A stretch of 64,000 bases of DNA from positions 124,001-188,000 of the forward strand of contig NZ_PVTX01000005.1 of the NCBI RefSeq assembly GCF_003003075.1. Direction: 5' to 3'. The notes under the pieces were generated by a model. That model did no database searches, was not told the origin of the DNA, and saw only the letters and a program-made list of their open reading frames with translations. The first letter of the stretch is position 1; each line of letters starts with the position of its first letter. A program made the position numbers and the translations under genes. The stretch comes from Isoptericola halotolerans (lineage in GTDB: Bacteria; Actinomycetota; Actinomycetes; Actinomycetales; Cellulomonadaceae). Of this stretch, positions 28,210-37,572 are shown in pieces.

Positions 28210-30330
28210 GTGAGCACACGCAGCATCTACATCGCGTCCCCCGAGGGGGACACCGGCAAGTCGACGGTCGCGCTCGGCGTGCTCGACCTCCTGGTCCGCC
28301 AGGTCCAGCGGGTGGGCGTCTTCCGGGCGGTCTCCCGGGTCCCGGAACGCCCCGCGGCCGACGGCGGGACGGGCGTCCGGGACCACGTCCTGGAGATGAT
28401 GCTCGCGCACGACGGCGTCGACCTGGACTACGCGGACGCCGTCGGGGTCACGTACGACGACGTCCACGCCGACCCGGACGAGGCGCTCGCGCGGATCGTC
28501 GCGCGGTACCACGCGGTCGCCGCCCGGTCCGACGCCGTCGTGGTGCTCGGCACGGACTACACGGACGTGTCGGGCGCGACGGAGCTCGCGTTCAACGCAC
28601 GGGTGGCGGCCAACCTCGACGCCCCCGTGCTGCTCGTGGTCTCCGGGCGCGGCCGGGGGCTCGAGGACGTCTCGACCCTGACCCGGCTGAGCGTGGCGGA
28701 GCTGCGCGCGAGCCACGCCCAGCCGATCGCCGTCGTCGTGAACCGGGCCGAAGAGGCCGTGACGGACGCGCCCGCGGCCGTGCGGGCCGGCATCTCCGGT
28801 GAGGACCTGCCCACCTGGGTCATCCCGGAGGAGCCGTTCCTCGGCGCACCGACGGTGGCCCAGCTCGCCGACGCGGTCGACGGCACGCTGCTGCTCGGTG
28901 ACCGCGACCTCCTCGCGCGGGAGGCGCTCGACGTCATCGTCGGCGCCATGACGTTCGAGCACATGCTCGGCCACCTCGCGGACGGCACCGTGGTCATCAC
29001 GCCCGGCGACCGCACGGACGTGCTGCTCGGGCTGCTGTCGGTGCAGGCCGCACAACGCTTCCCGTCGCTCGCCGGCCTGATCCTCACCGGTGGGTACCGG
29101 CCGTCGGGCCGGTCGGGCCAGCTCGCCGCGGCGCTCGAACCGCACGTGCCGATCATCGCCACCACCATGGACACCTACGAGGTCGCAGGGGTCGCGGCAC
29201 GGACCCGCGGCGCCATGACGGCGACGGCGCAGCGCAAGCACGACGTCGCCCGGGCGATGTTCGAGCAGCGGGTGGACGGTGCCGAGCTGCTGGCCCGGCT
29301 CGCCGTCGAGCGCACCCCCGTGGTCACGCCCCTCATGTTCGAGCACGAGCTGATCGAGCGCGCCCGCGGTGACCGCCGTCGTGTGGTGCTGCCCGAGGGC
29401 GACGACGACCGCATCCTGCGCGCCGCCTCCACGGTGCTGGCCCGCGGCATCGCCGACCTGGTGATCCTCGGCGACGAGACGGCGATCCGGGGACGGGCCA
29501 CCGAGCTCGGCCTCGACATCGACGCCGCCCAGGTGATCGCGCCCACCGACGCGGAGCACGTCGAGCGGTTCGCCGCCGAGTACACCCGGTTGCGCGCGCA
29601 CAAGGGCATGACCGTGGAGCGGGCGCGGGAGATCGTCACGGACGTGTCCTACTTCGGCACGATGATGGTCCACCTCGGCCTGGCCGACGGCATGGTCTCC
29701 GGCGCCGCGCACACGACCGCGCACACGATCCGGCCGTCCTTCGAGATCATCAGGACGAAGCCGGGCGTGTCCGTGGTGTCGTCGGTGTTCCTCATGTGCC
29801 TGCCCGACCGGGTGCTCGTCTACGGCGACTGCGCGGTCAACCCGGACCCGACGGCGGAGCAGCTCGCCGACATCGCCGCGTCCTCGGCGGCCACGGCCGA
29901 CCAGTTCGGTGTGCAGCCGCAGGTCGCCATGCTGTCCTACTCGACCGGCACCTCCGGCACGGGCGCCGACGTCGACAAGGTGCGCGCCGCGACCGACCTG
30001 GTGCGCGAGCGGCACCCGGAGCTGAGCGTCGAGGGCCCGATCCAGTACGACGCCGCCGTGGACGTCTCGGTCGCGGCCTCGAAGCTGCCCGAGTCGTCGG
30101 TGGCCGGACGGGCCAGCGTGTTCATCTTCCCGGACCTCAACACGGGTAACAACACCTACAAGGCGGTGCAGCGGTCGGCCGGCGCCGTGGCGATCGGGCC
30201 GGTGCTGCAGGGCCTCAACAAGCCGGTCAACGACCTGTCCCGCGGCGCGCTGGTGCCGGACATCGTCAACACCGTGGCGATCACCGCGATCCAGGCGCAG
30301 TCCGCCCCCTCGAACGGAGCCCGAGCATGA
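28210..30330 (+). CDS. pta: phosphate acetyltransferase (long form)
   Basis: 706 residues from GTG 28210, after AGGCAGG. The N-terminal BioD-like P-loop domain ([21 protein letters not shown]) and a central DRTGG domain precede the catalytic PTA_PTB domain from about residue 375 ([17 protein letters not shown] and [16 protein letters not shown]). It interconverts acetyl phosphate and acetyl-CoA. The long N-terminus is regulatory in family members. The stop overlaps ackA by four bases. Together with phosphoketolase it lets acetyl phosphate enter either ATP formation or acetyl-CoA. Confidence 0.95.
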   Translation: MSTRSIYIASPEGDTGKSTVALGVLDLLVRQVQRVGVFRAVSRVPERPAADGGTGVRDHVLEMMLAHDGVDLDYADAVGVTYDDVHADPDEALARIVARYHAVAARSDAVVVLGTDYTDVSGATELAFNARVAANLDAPVLLVVSGRGRGLEDVSTLTRLSVAELRASHAQPIAVVVNRAEEAVTDAPAAVRAGISGEDLPTWVIPEEPFLGAPTVAQLADAVDGTLLLGDRDLLAREALDVIVGAMTFEHMLGHLADGTVVITPGDRTDVLLGLLSVQAAQRFPSLAGLILTGGYRPSGRSGQLAAALEPHVPIIATTMDTYEVAGVAARTRGAMTATAQRKHDVARAMFEQRVDGAELLARLAVERTPVVTPLMFEHELIERARGDRRRVVLPEGDDDRILRAASTVLARGIADLVILGDETAIRGRATELGLDIDAAQVIAPTDAEHVERFAAEYTRLRAHKGMTVERAREIVTDVSYFGTMMVHLGLADGMVSGAAHTTAHTIRPSFEIIRTKPGVSVVSSVFLMCLPDRVLVYGDCAVNPDPTAEQLADIAASSAATADQFGVQPQVAMLSYSTGTSGTGADVDKVRAATDLVRERHPELSVEGPIQYDAAVDVSVAASKLPESSVAGRASVFIFPDLNTGNNTYKAVQRSAGAVAIGPVLQGLNKPVNDLSRGALVPDIVNTVAITAIQAQSAPSNGARA

Positions 30331-31607
30331 GCATCGTCCCCGAGTCCGACCGGCCCAACCCGTACAGCGCGTACGGGGCGCACGGCTCGGTGCTGGTGCT
30401 CAACTCGGGCTCGTCATCGTTGAAGTACCAGCTCGTGAACCCCGTCGGGGGCGAGGCGATCGCCGCCGGCACGGTGGAACGGATCGGCGAGTCGGGCAGC
30501 TCGACCGGCATCGTGACGCACACCTTCGCCGGCAACCGCACCCGGCGCGAGCTCGAGGTGCCCGACCACGGCGAGGCGTTGCGGCTGGCCCTCGGCATGT
30601 TCGACGAGATCGGGCCCCGCCTCGCCGACGCCGGCATCTACGCCGTCGGGCACCGCGTGGTGCACGGCGGCGCGGAGTTCTCCGGGCCGGTGGTGGTGGA
30701 CGACGACGTCGTGGACCGCATCGAGGCGCTCGTGCCGCTCGCTCCGCTGCACAACCCGGCGAACGTCCAGGGCATCCGCGTGGCTCGCGAGCTGCTCGGT
30801 GACGTGCCGCACGTCGCCGTGTTCGACACGGCGTTCTTCCAGGCGCTGCCCGCCGAGGCCTACACCTACGCCATCGACCGGGAGATCGCCCGCGAGCACG
30901 ACGTCCGCCGCTACGGGTTCCACGGCACCAGCCACCAGTACGTGGCGGGCAAGGTGGCCCGCGTCCTGGGCCGGCGCGTGCAGGACCTCAACACGATCGT
31001 GCTGCACCTCGGCAACGGGGCCTCGGCGTCGGCCGTGCGCGGCGGCGTCCCCGTCGACACGTCCATGGGCATGACGCCGCTCGAGGGACTGGTCATGGGC
31101 ACGCGGTCCGGCGACATCGACCCGGCCGTCGTGTTCCACCTCGCGCGCAACGCCGGGATGAGCATCGACGAGCTCGACACGCTGCTCAACAAGCGCTCGG
31201 GCATGCTGGGGCTCTCGGGCGTCAACGACTTCCGCGAGCTGCGCCAGCTCATCGACGACGGCGACGATGACGCGGCGCTCGCGTTCGACGTCTACGTCCA
31301 CCGGCTCACGAAGTACGTCGGCGCCTACGCGGCGCTGCTCGGGCGGGTGGACGTCATCGCCTTCACCGCGGGCGTCGGGGAGAACGACGCGGCGGTGCGC
31401 GCCGCCGTCTGCGCGGGCCTGGAGAACTTCGGGATCGCCGTCGACGCCGACCGCAACGCGGCGCGCGGTGGCGAGCGCATCATCTCCCCGGACTGGGCGA
31501 AGACCCTCGTCATGGTGGTCCCGACCATGGAGGAGCTGGCGATCGCCCGCCAGTGCGTGGAGGCCGTCGACGGCCGGGAGCCGACGGCGGCGGTCACCAC
31601 CGGGTGA
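30327..31607 (+). CDS. ackA: acetate kinase
   Basis: 426 residues. ASKHA-fold enzyme making ATP and acetate from acetyl phosphate. Family motifs are [62 protein letters not shown] and [14 protein letters not shown]. The first 16 residues ([16 protein letters not shown]) are an extra tail, but the ATG overlaps the pta stop, so it is the probable start. The gene ends before a hairpin terminator. Confidence 0.96.
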   Translation: MSIVPESDRPNPYSAYGAHGSVLVLNSGSSSLKYQLVNPVGGEAIAAGTVERIGESGSSTGIVTHTFAGNRTRRELEVPDHGEALRLALGMFDEIGPRLADAGIYAVGHRVVHGGAEFSGPVVVDDDVVDRIEALVPLAPLHNPANVQGIRVARELLGDVPHVAVFDTAFFQALPAEAYTYAIDREIAREHDVRRYGFHGTSHQYVAGKVARVLGRRVQDLNTIVLHLGNGASASAVRGGVPVDTSMGMTPLEGLVMGTRSGDIDPAVVFHLARNAGMSIDELDTLLNKRSGMLGLSGVNDFRELRQLIDDGDDDAALAFDVYVHRLTKYVGAYAALLGRVDVIAFTAGVGENDAAVRAAVCAGLENFGIAVDADRNAARGGERIISPDWAKTLVMVVPTMEELAIARQCVEAVDGREPTAAVTTG

Positions 31608-31643
31608 CGCTTGCGCGCTGATCCCCTCGCCGGGCAGGCGACG

Positions 31644-31678
31644 GTGCGGGGGCCCGACGCACCGCCGGGCCCCCACGC
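31644..31678. terminator. hairpin terminator between ackA and gntP
   Basis: Perfect nine-base arms GGGGGCCCG (31648-31656) and CGGGCCCCC (31666-31674) around a nine-base loop, between convergent genes. Likely bidirectional. Confidence 0.75.
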
Positions 31679-31684
31679 CTCGCG

Positions 31685-33067
31685 TCAGGCCACCGCGAAG
31701 ACCAGGCCCGCGATCGCGAAGCCCATCACACCGATGCCCGTCTCCATGACGGTCCACGTGCGCAGCGTCGTCCGCACGTCCATGTCGAAGAACCGGCCCA
31801 CGAGCCAGAAGCCGGAGTCGTTGACGTGGCTGAGCACGACGGACCCGGCGGCGACGGCGACGACGATCGCCGCCAGCTCGACCGCTCCGTAGCCGCCGGC
31901 GGCCACGGCCGGGGCGATGAGCCCTGCCGCGGTGGTCAGCGCGACCGTCGCGGAGCCCTGGGCGACGCGTAGCACCGCGGCGATGAGGAAGCCGGCCACG
32001 ATGACGGGCAGGCCGAGGTCGCCGAGGACCTCCGCCAGGGCGTCGCCGATGCCGGTGGCCCGCAGCACCCCGCCGAACATGCCGCCGGCACCGGTGATGA
32101 GGATGACCGACGCGACCGGGCCGAGCGCGGAGTCCAGCGTCTTCTCCAGCGCGGTGCCCTCGATCCCCCGGCGACGCCCGAGCACCCACGCGGCCACCAG
32201 CACCGTGACGAGCAGGGCGACCGGGGTCGCGCCGACCAGGCCGGCGACCGCCACGACCGTCGAGTCCCCGTCGACCCAGCCGGCCGATGCCGCCGTCTCC
32301 AGCCCGGTGTTGGCGAAGATCAGCACCAGCGGCAGCAGCAGGATGCCGACGACGGTCCCGAAGCGTGGCGGGTTCGCGGTCTGTGCGTCGTCGGCGCGGC
32401 CGAGGATCTCCGGCACGGGCAGCTCGAAGCGACGGCCGGCCCATCGACCGAAGAGGTAGGCGGTGACGTACCAGGTCGGCAGCGCGGCCACGAGGCCGAC
32501 GAGCAGCACGGTCGCGACGTCCGCCCCGAGGAACTCCGAGGCGGCCACCGGCCCCGGGTGCGGGGGCACGTAGATGTGCATCACGGAGAACGCGCCGGCG
32601 ACGGGCAGGCCGTACAGCAGCACGGACCCGCCGAGCCGCCGCGCGACGGCGAACACGATGGGCAGCATGACCACGAGGCCGGCGTCGAAGAAGATCGGGA
32701 ACCCGAACAGCAGCGAGGCGACGCCCAGCGCGAGCGGGGCCCGACGCTCGCCGAACCGGTCGACGAGCACGTCGGTGAGCACCTTCGCCCCGCCGCTGGT
32801 CTCGACGAGCCGGCCGAGCATCGCGCCGAGCCCGACGAGCAGCGCGACCGCCGCCAGCGTGGACCCGAAGCCGTCGAGCAGGACGTCGACGACGCTCCCG
32901 CTCGGCAGGCCGGCTGCCACGGCGGTCAGCAGGCTGACGAGGATCAAGGCGACGAACGCGTGCAGGTGGACCTTGATGATGAGGACGAGCAGCAGGGCGA
33001 CGGCGGCCGCCGCGATGGCGAGCAGCGGCCCCGCGGTGAGGGTCTGGGTCCAGTCGTCAGGCGTCAT
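31685..33067 (-). CDS. gntP: gluconate:H+ symporter (GntP family)
   Basis: 460 residues with about twelve to fourteen membrane helices. VGLGAMLGRLVETSGGAKVLTDVLVDRFGERRAPLALGVASLLFGFPIFFDAGLVVMLPI and the YVPPHPGPVAASEFLGAD loop are hallmarks of GntP permeases. It imports gluconate or a related sugar acid. Its start overlaps the end of gntK by 11 bases, so uptake and phosphorylation are coupled. Likely repressed by the divergent GntR protein through the operators at 33699-33736. Confidence 0.92.
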   Translation of the reverse strand: MTPDDWTQTLTAGPLLAIAAAAVALLLVLIIKVHLHAFVALILVSLLTAVAAGLPSGSVVDVLLDGFGSTLAAVALLVGLGAMLGRLVETSGGAKVLTDVLVDRFGERRAPLALGVASLLFGFPIFFDAGLVVMLPIVFAVARRLGGSVLLYGLPVAGAFSVMHIYVPPHPGPVAASEFLGADVATVLLVGLVAALPTWYVTAYLFGRWAGRRFELPVPEILGRADDAQTANPPRFGTVVGILLLPLVLIFANTGLETAASAGWVDGDSTVVAVAGLVGATPVALLVTVLVAAWVLGRRRGIEGTALEKTLDSALGPVASVILITGAGGMFGGVLRATGIGDALAEVLGDLGLPVIVAGFLIAAVLRVAQGSATVALTTAAGLIAPAVAAGGYGAVELAAIVVAVAAGSVVLSHVNDSGFWLVGRFFDMDVRTTLRTWTVMETGIGVMGFAIAGLVFAVA

Positions 33068-33653
33068 GGGTGGTCCTCCCGGAGGTCGGGGCGGAGCATC
33101 GGGCGACGACGTCGTCCACGATCTCCTCGGGCGGTGCGGCGACGTCGGCGGTGAGCCCGTCCTCGTCGTCGTCGAGGGGTTCGAGGGTGGCGAGCTGCGA
33201 CGGGAGCAGCGAGGTGGGCATGAAGTGGCCGGACCGCCCCGTCATCCGTTCGGCCAGCAGCTCGGGCGACCCGTGCAGGTGCAGGAACCACACGCGGCCC
33301 CGCGCTGCACGCAGCACGTCGCGGTACGAACGCTTGAGGGCGGAGCAGGTCACGACGGCGGTGCGTCCGGCGTCGGCCTCGGTGCTGAGCCAGTCGCGGA
33401 TCGCGGCCAGCCACGGCGCCCTGTCCTCGTCGGTCAGCGGGGTGCCCGCGCTCATCTTGGCGATGTTCGCCTCGGAGTGGAACTGGTCGGCCTCGGCGTA
33501 CTCGACGCCGATCCGGTCGGCCAGCATCCGGGCGACGGTGGTCTTGCCCGAGCCGGCGACCCCCATGACGACGACGTGCGTGACGGCGTCGGCCGCCTCG
33601 TCGCGGAGGTCCTGCGCGGGGCCGGGTTCGGCAGGTGTGACGTCGGTGTCCAT
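33057..33653 (-). CDS. gntK: gluconokinase
   Basis: 198 residues. Walker A GVAGSGKTT near residue 31, then GVEYAEADQFHSEANIAKMSAGTPLTDEDRAPWL, the conserved gluconate-binding stretch, and CSALKRSYRDVLR and GSGHF-like RSGHFMPTSLL. It phosphorylates gluconate to 6-phosphogluconate, feeding the pentose phosphate pathway and, via xylulose 5-phosphate, the phosphoketolase encoded 5 kb away. The first 23 residues are an acidic, alanine-rich extension. First gene of the gntK-gntP operon. Confidence 0.93.
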   Translation of the reverse strand: MDTDVTPAEPGPAQDLRDEAADAVTHVVVMGVAGSGKTTVARMLADRIGVEYAEADQFHSEANIAKMSAGTPLTDEDRAPWLAAIRDWLSTEADAGRTAVVTCSALKRSYRDVLRAARGRVWFLHLHGSPELLAERMTGRSGHFMPTSLLPSQLATLEPLDDDEDGLTADVAAPPEEIVDDVVARCSAPTSGRTTHDA

Positions 33654-33698
33654 CGGTTCGACTTCCGTGTCGGCGGGTCAGTTCCACGAGGATGCATG

Positions 33699-33736
33699 AT
33701 TGGTAGCACCTTTGGCAAGCCATTGGTGTGACCAAT
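33699..33736. promoter_or_regulatory. paired GntR operators between gntK and gntR
   Basis: Right site: ATTGGT (33722-33727), GTG, ACCAAT (33731-33736), a perfect palindrome. Left site: ATTGGTAGCACC (33699-33710), the same inner core TTGGT-N3-ACC with a degenerate outer half. The TGGT-N3-ACCA core is typical of FadR-subfamily GntR regulators. The right site lies at about -48 to -34 relative to the presumed leaderless start of gntR, so autoregulation is likely. Confidence 0.75.
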
Positions 33737-33769
33737 TGCGGCCCGTGCCGGTCTCGGTAGGCTCCCCCC

Positions 33770-34480
33770 ATGCCACCCCCCGCCCTGCACAACGCCGTCC
33801 TCGACGCCGTGGGGCGAGCCATCACCAGCGGCGACGTGGCACCCGGCACCCCGCTGACCCTCGAGTCGATCGGAACACAGCACCACGTTTCTCGCACCGT
33901 CGCCCGGGAGGTCATGCGGATGCTCGAAGGCCTCGGGCTGGTCCGCTCACGCCGACGGGTCGGTCTCGTCGTGCTGCCCCGGGAGGAGTGGAACGTGCTC
34001 GACCCGCGGGTGATCCGGTGGCGCCTCGCCGGCCCGGGCCGCGACGAGCAGCTCCGCACCCTCACCGAGCTGCGTCACGCCGTCGAGCCGCTGGCCGCCG
34101 CGGGCGCCGCCCGGCACGCCTCCGCCGCCGAGCGCGCCGAGCTCGTCGACCTCGCCGCCCGCATGCGCGTGCTGGGTTCCCGCGGCGACCTCACCGACTT
34201 CCTCGCGCTCGACGTCCGGATGCACGAGCTCCTGCTGCGCGCGAGCGGCAACGAGATGTTCGGCGCGCTCGCCGTCGTGGTCGCCGAGGTGCTGGCCGGC
34301 CGCACGCATCTCGGCCTGATGCCGGCCTCCCCCGTGCCGGAGGCGCTCGACCAGCACGAGGCCGTCGCGCACGCGGTGGCCGCCGGCGACGCGCCGGCCG
34401 CCGAGGCCGCCATGGCCGCACTGGTCGGCGAGGTCCGCCGTGCCCTCGACACCGCGACGCCCGCCGAGGAGACGCCGTGA
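33770..34480 (+). CDS. GntR/FadR-family transcriptional repressor
   Basis: 236 residues. Winged helix at residues about 8-75 (LHNAVLDAVGRAITSGDVAPGTPLTLESIGTQHHVSRTVAREVMRMLEGLGLVRSRRRVGLVV), followed by an all-helical FCD ligand domain with the metal-type histidines in DVRMHELLLRASGN and LDQHEAVAHAVAAGD. Divergent from gntK-gntP and most likely their gluconate-responsive repressor. TAGGCT (33758-33763) six bases before ATG indicates leaderless transcription. The stop overlaps the next gene. Confidence 0.92.
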   Translation: MPPPALHNAVLDAVGRAITSGDVAPGTPLTLESIGTQHHVSRTVAREVMRMLEGLGLVRSRRRVGLVVLPREEWNVLDPRVIRWRLAGPGRDEQLRTLTELRHAVEPLAAAGAARHASAAERAELVDLAARMRVLGSRGDLTDFLALDVRMHELLLRASGNEMFGALAVVVAEVLAGRTHLGLMPASPVPEALDQHEAVAHAVAAGDAPAAEAAMAALVGEVRRALDTATPAEETP

Positions 34481-35421
34481 CCGTCCTCGTCGACCCGCCG
34501 GCCTGGCCGGCGCACGACCGCCTCTGGTCGCACCTCGTCTCGGACGCGTCGCTGCACGAGCTGCGGACGTTCGCGCGCGCGGCCGGCATCCCCGACCGAG
34601 CCTTCGACCTCGACCACTACGACGTCCCGGACGAGCGGTACGACGAACTCGTCGCCGCCGGGGCGACGCCGGTGGACGGCCGTGAGCTGGCCCGGCGGCT
34701 CGCCGCCACTCCCCTGCGGGTCCCGGGCCACGAACGACGACGGGCGAAGCGCCCGGCCCTCCTGGCACGATGGGCCGCGCTCTGGGCCGCGGGCGCTGAC
34801 CCGGCGGCGCACGACGCCGGCGGGATCACCGCGGTCGGCGAGGACGTCGTCGACCGGTGGCGCGAGCCGCACCGGGTCTACCACGGCCGCCTCCACCTGG
34901 CCGACGTCCTCGACGCGATCGGCCCTCTCGCGCGCGAGACCGGCGCACCCGCCCGGGAGGCATGGCGCGCCGAGGTGGCGCTGTGGTTCCACGACGCGGT
35001 GCACGACGGCGCCACCCCGGACGACGAGGAACGCTCCGCCGCGCTGGTCGGCGTCCTTCTGGCACCGCTCGAGCGACGCCGGGTGCTCTCGGCCGGGGAC
35101 GTGGCGGAGATCGGACGTCTCGTGCTCGTGACGGCCGGGCACGACCCGGCTCCCGAGGATCTGGCGGGATGTCTGGTCAGCGACGCCGACCTCGCCGTCC
35201 TCGGCGGCGACGCCGGCCGCTACGCGCGCTACGTGGCCCAGGTGCGCGCCGAGTACGGCCAGGTGCCCGACGCCGACTTCCGGGCCGGGCGCGGCGCGGT
35301 GCTCGACCAGCTGCTCACCCTGCACACCGGTCCCGGTCTGTTCCGCACGCCGGCCGCCCGGCACCGCTGGGCCGACCAGGCCGAGCGGAACCTGCGCGCC
35401 GAGCTCGCCGCGCTGCGGTGA
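34477..35421 (+). CDS. DUF4031-HD domain fusion protein
   Basis: 314 residues from GTG 34477 (GTGA overlap with gntR). Residues 1-90 match DUF4031 (VTVLVDPPAWPAHDRLWSHLVSDASLHELRTFARAAGI and FDLDHYDVPDERYDELVAAGATPVDGRELARRLAA). Residues 120-314 resemble predicted HD phosphohydrolases: RVYHGRLHLADVLDAI, ALWFHDAVHD and VTAGHDPAP provide His and His-Asp metal ligands. The substrate is unknown. The coupling to gntR may be coincidental. The stop directly abuts the stop of the convergent aldehyde dehydrogenase with no base between. Confidence 0.8.
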   Translation: MTVLVDPPAWPAHDRLWSHLVSDASLHELRTFARAAGIPDRAFDLDHYDVPDERYDELVAAGATPVDGRELARRLAATPLRVPGHERRRAKRPALLARWAALWAAGADPAAHDAGGITAVGEDVVDRWREPHRVYHGRLHLADVLDAIGPLARETGAPAREAWRAEVALWFHDAVHDGATPDDEERSAALVGVLLAPLERRRVLSAGDVAEIGRLVLVTAGHDPAPEDLAGCLVSDADLAVLGGDAGRYARYVAQVRAEYGQVPDADFRAGRGAVLDQLLTLHTGPGLFRTPAARHRWADQAERNLRAELAALR

Positions 35422-37044
35422 TCAGGGCAGGCGCAGCCGCCGCATCCCCCGCAACGCCTGGGTGAGCGCCCGGCTGGGCACGTCCCCGCCGAGCGCGTAG
35501 AGCGTGTCCAGGGACAGTCCCGCGCTGAGCCCGCGCTGCGCGACGACGCTCTGCACCTCCGTGACCGCCTCGATCGCCTCGCGGCCGTGGCGCCGTCCGA
35601 GGCCGGAGGCCTTCATGCCCCCCATCGGCGCGCTCGCGGAACCCCAGGCCTGGAGGTAGCCGTCGTTGATGACCACGGTGCCGGCCTCGACCCGCGCCGC
35701 GACCTGGCGGGCGCGCACGACGTCGCGCGACCAGATGGACGCGTTGAGCCCGAACTCGGTGTCGTTCATGACCCGGACCGCCTCGTCGTCGCTCGCGACG
35801 CGCGAGACCGCCACGACGGGCCCGAACGTCTCCTCGCGCAGGCAGACCGCGTCCTCGGGGAGGTCGTCGAGCACCGTGGGTGCGTAGAAGTACGGACCCA
35901 CGTCGGCACGGTGCACGCCGCCGGTCAGGGCCCGCGCGCCCTTGGCCAGGGCGTCGTCGACGTGCGCGGCCACCCTCTCGAGCTGGTCGGCCGAGACCAG
36001 CGACCCGATGTCCGCGGTGTAGTCGAGCCCGGCGCCGAGCGCGAGCTCGCGCACCGCGGGCACGAACCGCTCGAGGAACGCGTCGGCGATGCGCTCGTGC
36101 AGCACGAGACGCTCGATCGACATGCAGAGCTGCCCGGCGTTGGAGAAGCAGGCGCGGACCACGCCCGGCACGGCGGCGTCGAGGTCGGCGTCGGCCGCGA
36201 CGTACAACGGGTTCTTGCCGCCCAGCTCGAGCGTCGCGCCGATGAGCCGCTCGCCCGCGCGCGCCGCCACCGTGCGGCCCACGGCCGTGGACCCGGTGAA
36301 CGCGATGTGGTCGACGTGGTCCACCAGCGCCGCCCCGATCTCACCGCCCCCGGCGACGACCGAGAACAGGTCGTCGGGCAGCCCGGCCTCCGCGAGCAGC
36401 TCGGCGGCCCACAGCGCGGACAGCGTGGTCTGCGGGTCGGGCTTGAGCACGACGGCGTTGCCCGCCAGCAGCGCGGGGATCGCCTCGCAGAGCGCGAGCG
36501 TGAGGGGGTAGTTCCAGGGGGAGATCACGCCCACCACCCCGACCGGGCGCCGGTGGACGCGGGCGCCGGTCAGGACCGACAGGGCACCCGGCACGCGACG
36601 GTCCGCCAGGTAGCGCGGCCCGCGCACCACGTAGTGGCGGCAGGCCTGGGCGATGTCGGCGACCTCCTCGAACGCGCTGCGCCGCGACTTGCCGGACTCC
36701 ATCTGGATGAGGTCGAGGATCTCCGACTGACGGTCGAGCACCAGCGTGCCCAGCCGGTCGAGGACCCGGGCGCGCTCGGCGAGAGGTGTCGCGGCCCAGT
36801 CGTGCTGGGCGACCCGGGCGCGCTCCACGGCGTCGGCGACGTCGTCGGTGCTCGAGAGCGGCACCGCGGCGAGCGGTGCGCCGGTGAACGGCGACGTGCT
36901 GCGGTGGGTGCCGGCGTCGTGCGAAGTCACGACCCTCTTGACCAGCGGGGACACGACCTCGGGTTCGAGGACGTAGGTGGACGAGGGAAGCTCGGGATCG
37001 ATGAGATCGCCCAGAGCGCCGTCGCTCTCGTGCGCGGTTGCCAT
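35422..37044 (-). CDS. NAD(P)-dependent aldehyde dehydrogenase (succinic semialdehyde type)
   Basis: 540 residues. Catalytic cysteine in FSNAGQLCMSIERLVLHE, general base Glu in GATLELGGKNPLYVA, cofactor loop AFTGSTAVGRTVAARAG, and GVISPWNYPLTLAL. The family oxidises succinate semialdehyde or similar aldehydes. ATG 37044 (MATAHESD) is preferred over the ATG three codons upstream because TAGAGT (37057-37052) lies exactly seven bases before it. No GABA transaminase neighbour is seen, so the physiological substrate is open. Confidence 0.9.
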   Translation of the reverse strand: MATAHESDGALGDLIDPELPSSTYVLEPEVVSPLVKRVVTSHDAGTHRSTSPFTGAPLAAVPLSSTDDVADAVERARVAQHDWAATPLAERARVLDRLGTLVLDRQSEILDLIQMESGKSRRSAFEEVADIAQACRHYVVRGPRYLADRRVPGALSVLTGARVHRRPVGVVGVISPWNYPLTLALCEAIPALLAGNAVVLKPDPQTTLSALWAAELLAEAGLPDDLFSVVAGGGEIGAALVDHVDHIAFTGSTAVGRTVAARAGERLIGATLELGGKNPLYVAADADLDAAVPGVVRACFSNAGQLCMSIERLVLHERIADAFLERFVPAVRELALGAGLDYTADIGSLVSADQLERVAAHVDDALAKGARALTGGVHRADVGPYFYAPTVLDDLPEDAVCLREETFGPVVAVSRVASDDEAVRVMNDTEFGLNASIWSRDVVRARQVAARVEAGTVVINDGYLQAWGSASAPMGGMKASGLGRRHGREAIEAVTEVQSVVAQRGLSAGLSLDTLYALGGDVPSRALTQALRGMRRLRLP

Positions 37045-37113
37045 GGGCGACACTCTATGCGGCGCCGGTGACGGCCCGGTGAACGAGGCGTCAGATCTCC
37101 GTGTCGTTCGCTC

Positions 37114-37572
37114 TCAGCGGGACTCGTCCATCCATCGACCGAGGACGGCGACATCTTGGGCGGTGTAACCCAGACTCCCGTAGAAGTCATGCACGTGCTC
37201 GTTCGCCGTGCGCACCATGAGCATGACCTTGCTGGTCCCGGCGCCCCGCAACCAGTCCTCCGCGGCCTCGACGAGCCGCCGCCCGAGCCCTGACCTCTGG
37301 AGCGAGGGGGCCACGGCCACGTAGTAGAGCCACCCGCGGTGGCCCTCGTACCCGGCCATCACCGAGCCGACGACGCCGGAGGTCGCGTCGAGCGCGACGA
37401 GCACCGTGGACGTGGGGTTGCGCCGCGCGTCGGCGATGTCGCGGTGGGGGTCGTTCCACGGACGCGTGAGGTCGCACTCGCGCCACAGGGCGACGACCTG
37501 CTCGACGTCGCCGTCCGTGATCTCCCGCAGGAGCGTGCCGGCCAGGACCTGCGGTGCGGGCTCCGGGGTCAC
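37114..37572 (-). CDS. GNAT family N-acetyltransferase (YpeA/RimI-like)
   Basis: 152 residues. LREITDGDVEQVVALWRECDLTRPWNDPHRDI, GWLYYVAVAPSLQRSGLGRRLVEAAEDWL (acetyl-CoA loop RSGLGRR) and VMLMVRTANEHVHDFYGSLGYTAQDVAVLGRWM match the YpeA subgroup. Substrate unknown. The start overlaps the guaB3 stop by four bases, suggesting co-expression. 69 bases separate it from the aldehyde dehydrogenase, with no clear terminator. Confidence 0.85.
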   Translation of the reverse strand: MTPEPAPQVLAGTLLREITDGDVEQVVALWRECDLTRPWNDPHRDIADARRNPTSTVLVALDATSGVVGSVMAGYEGHRGWLYYVAVAPSLQRSGLGRRLVEAAEDWLRGAGTSKVMLMVRTANEHVHDFYGSLGYTAQDVAVLGRWMDESR

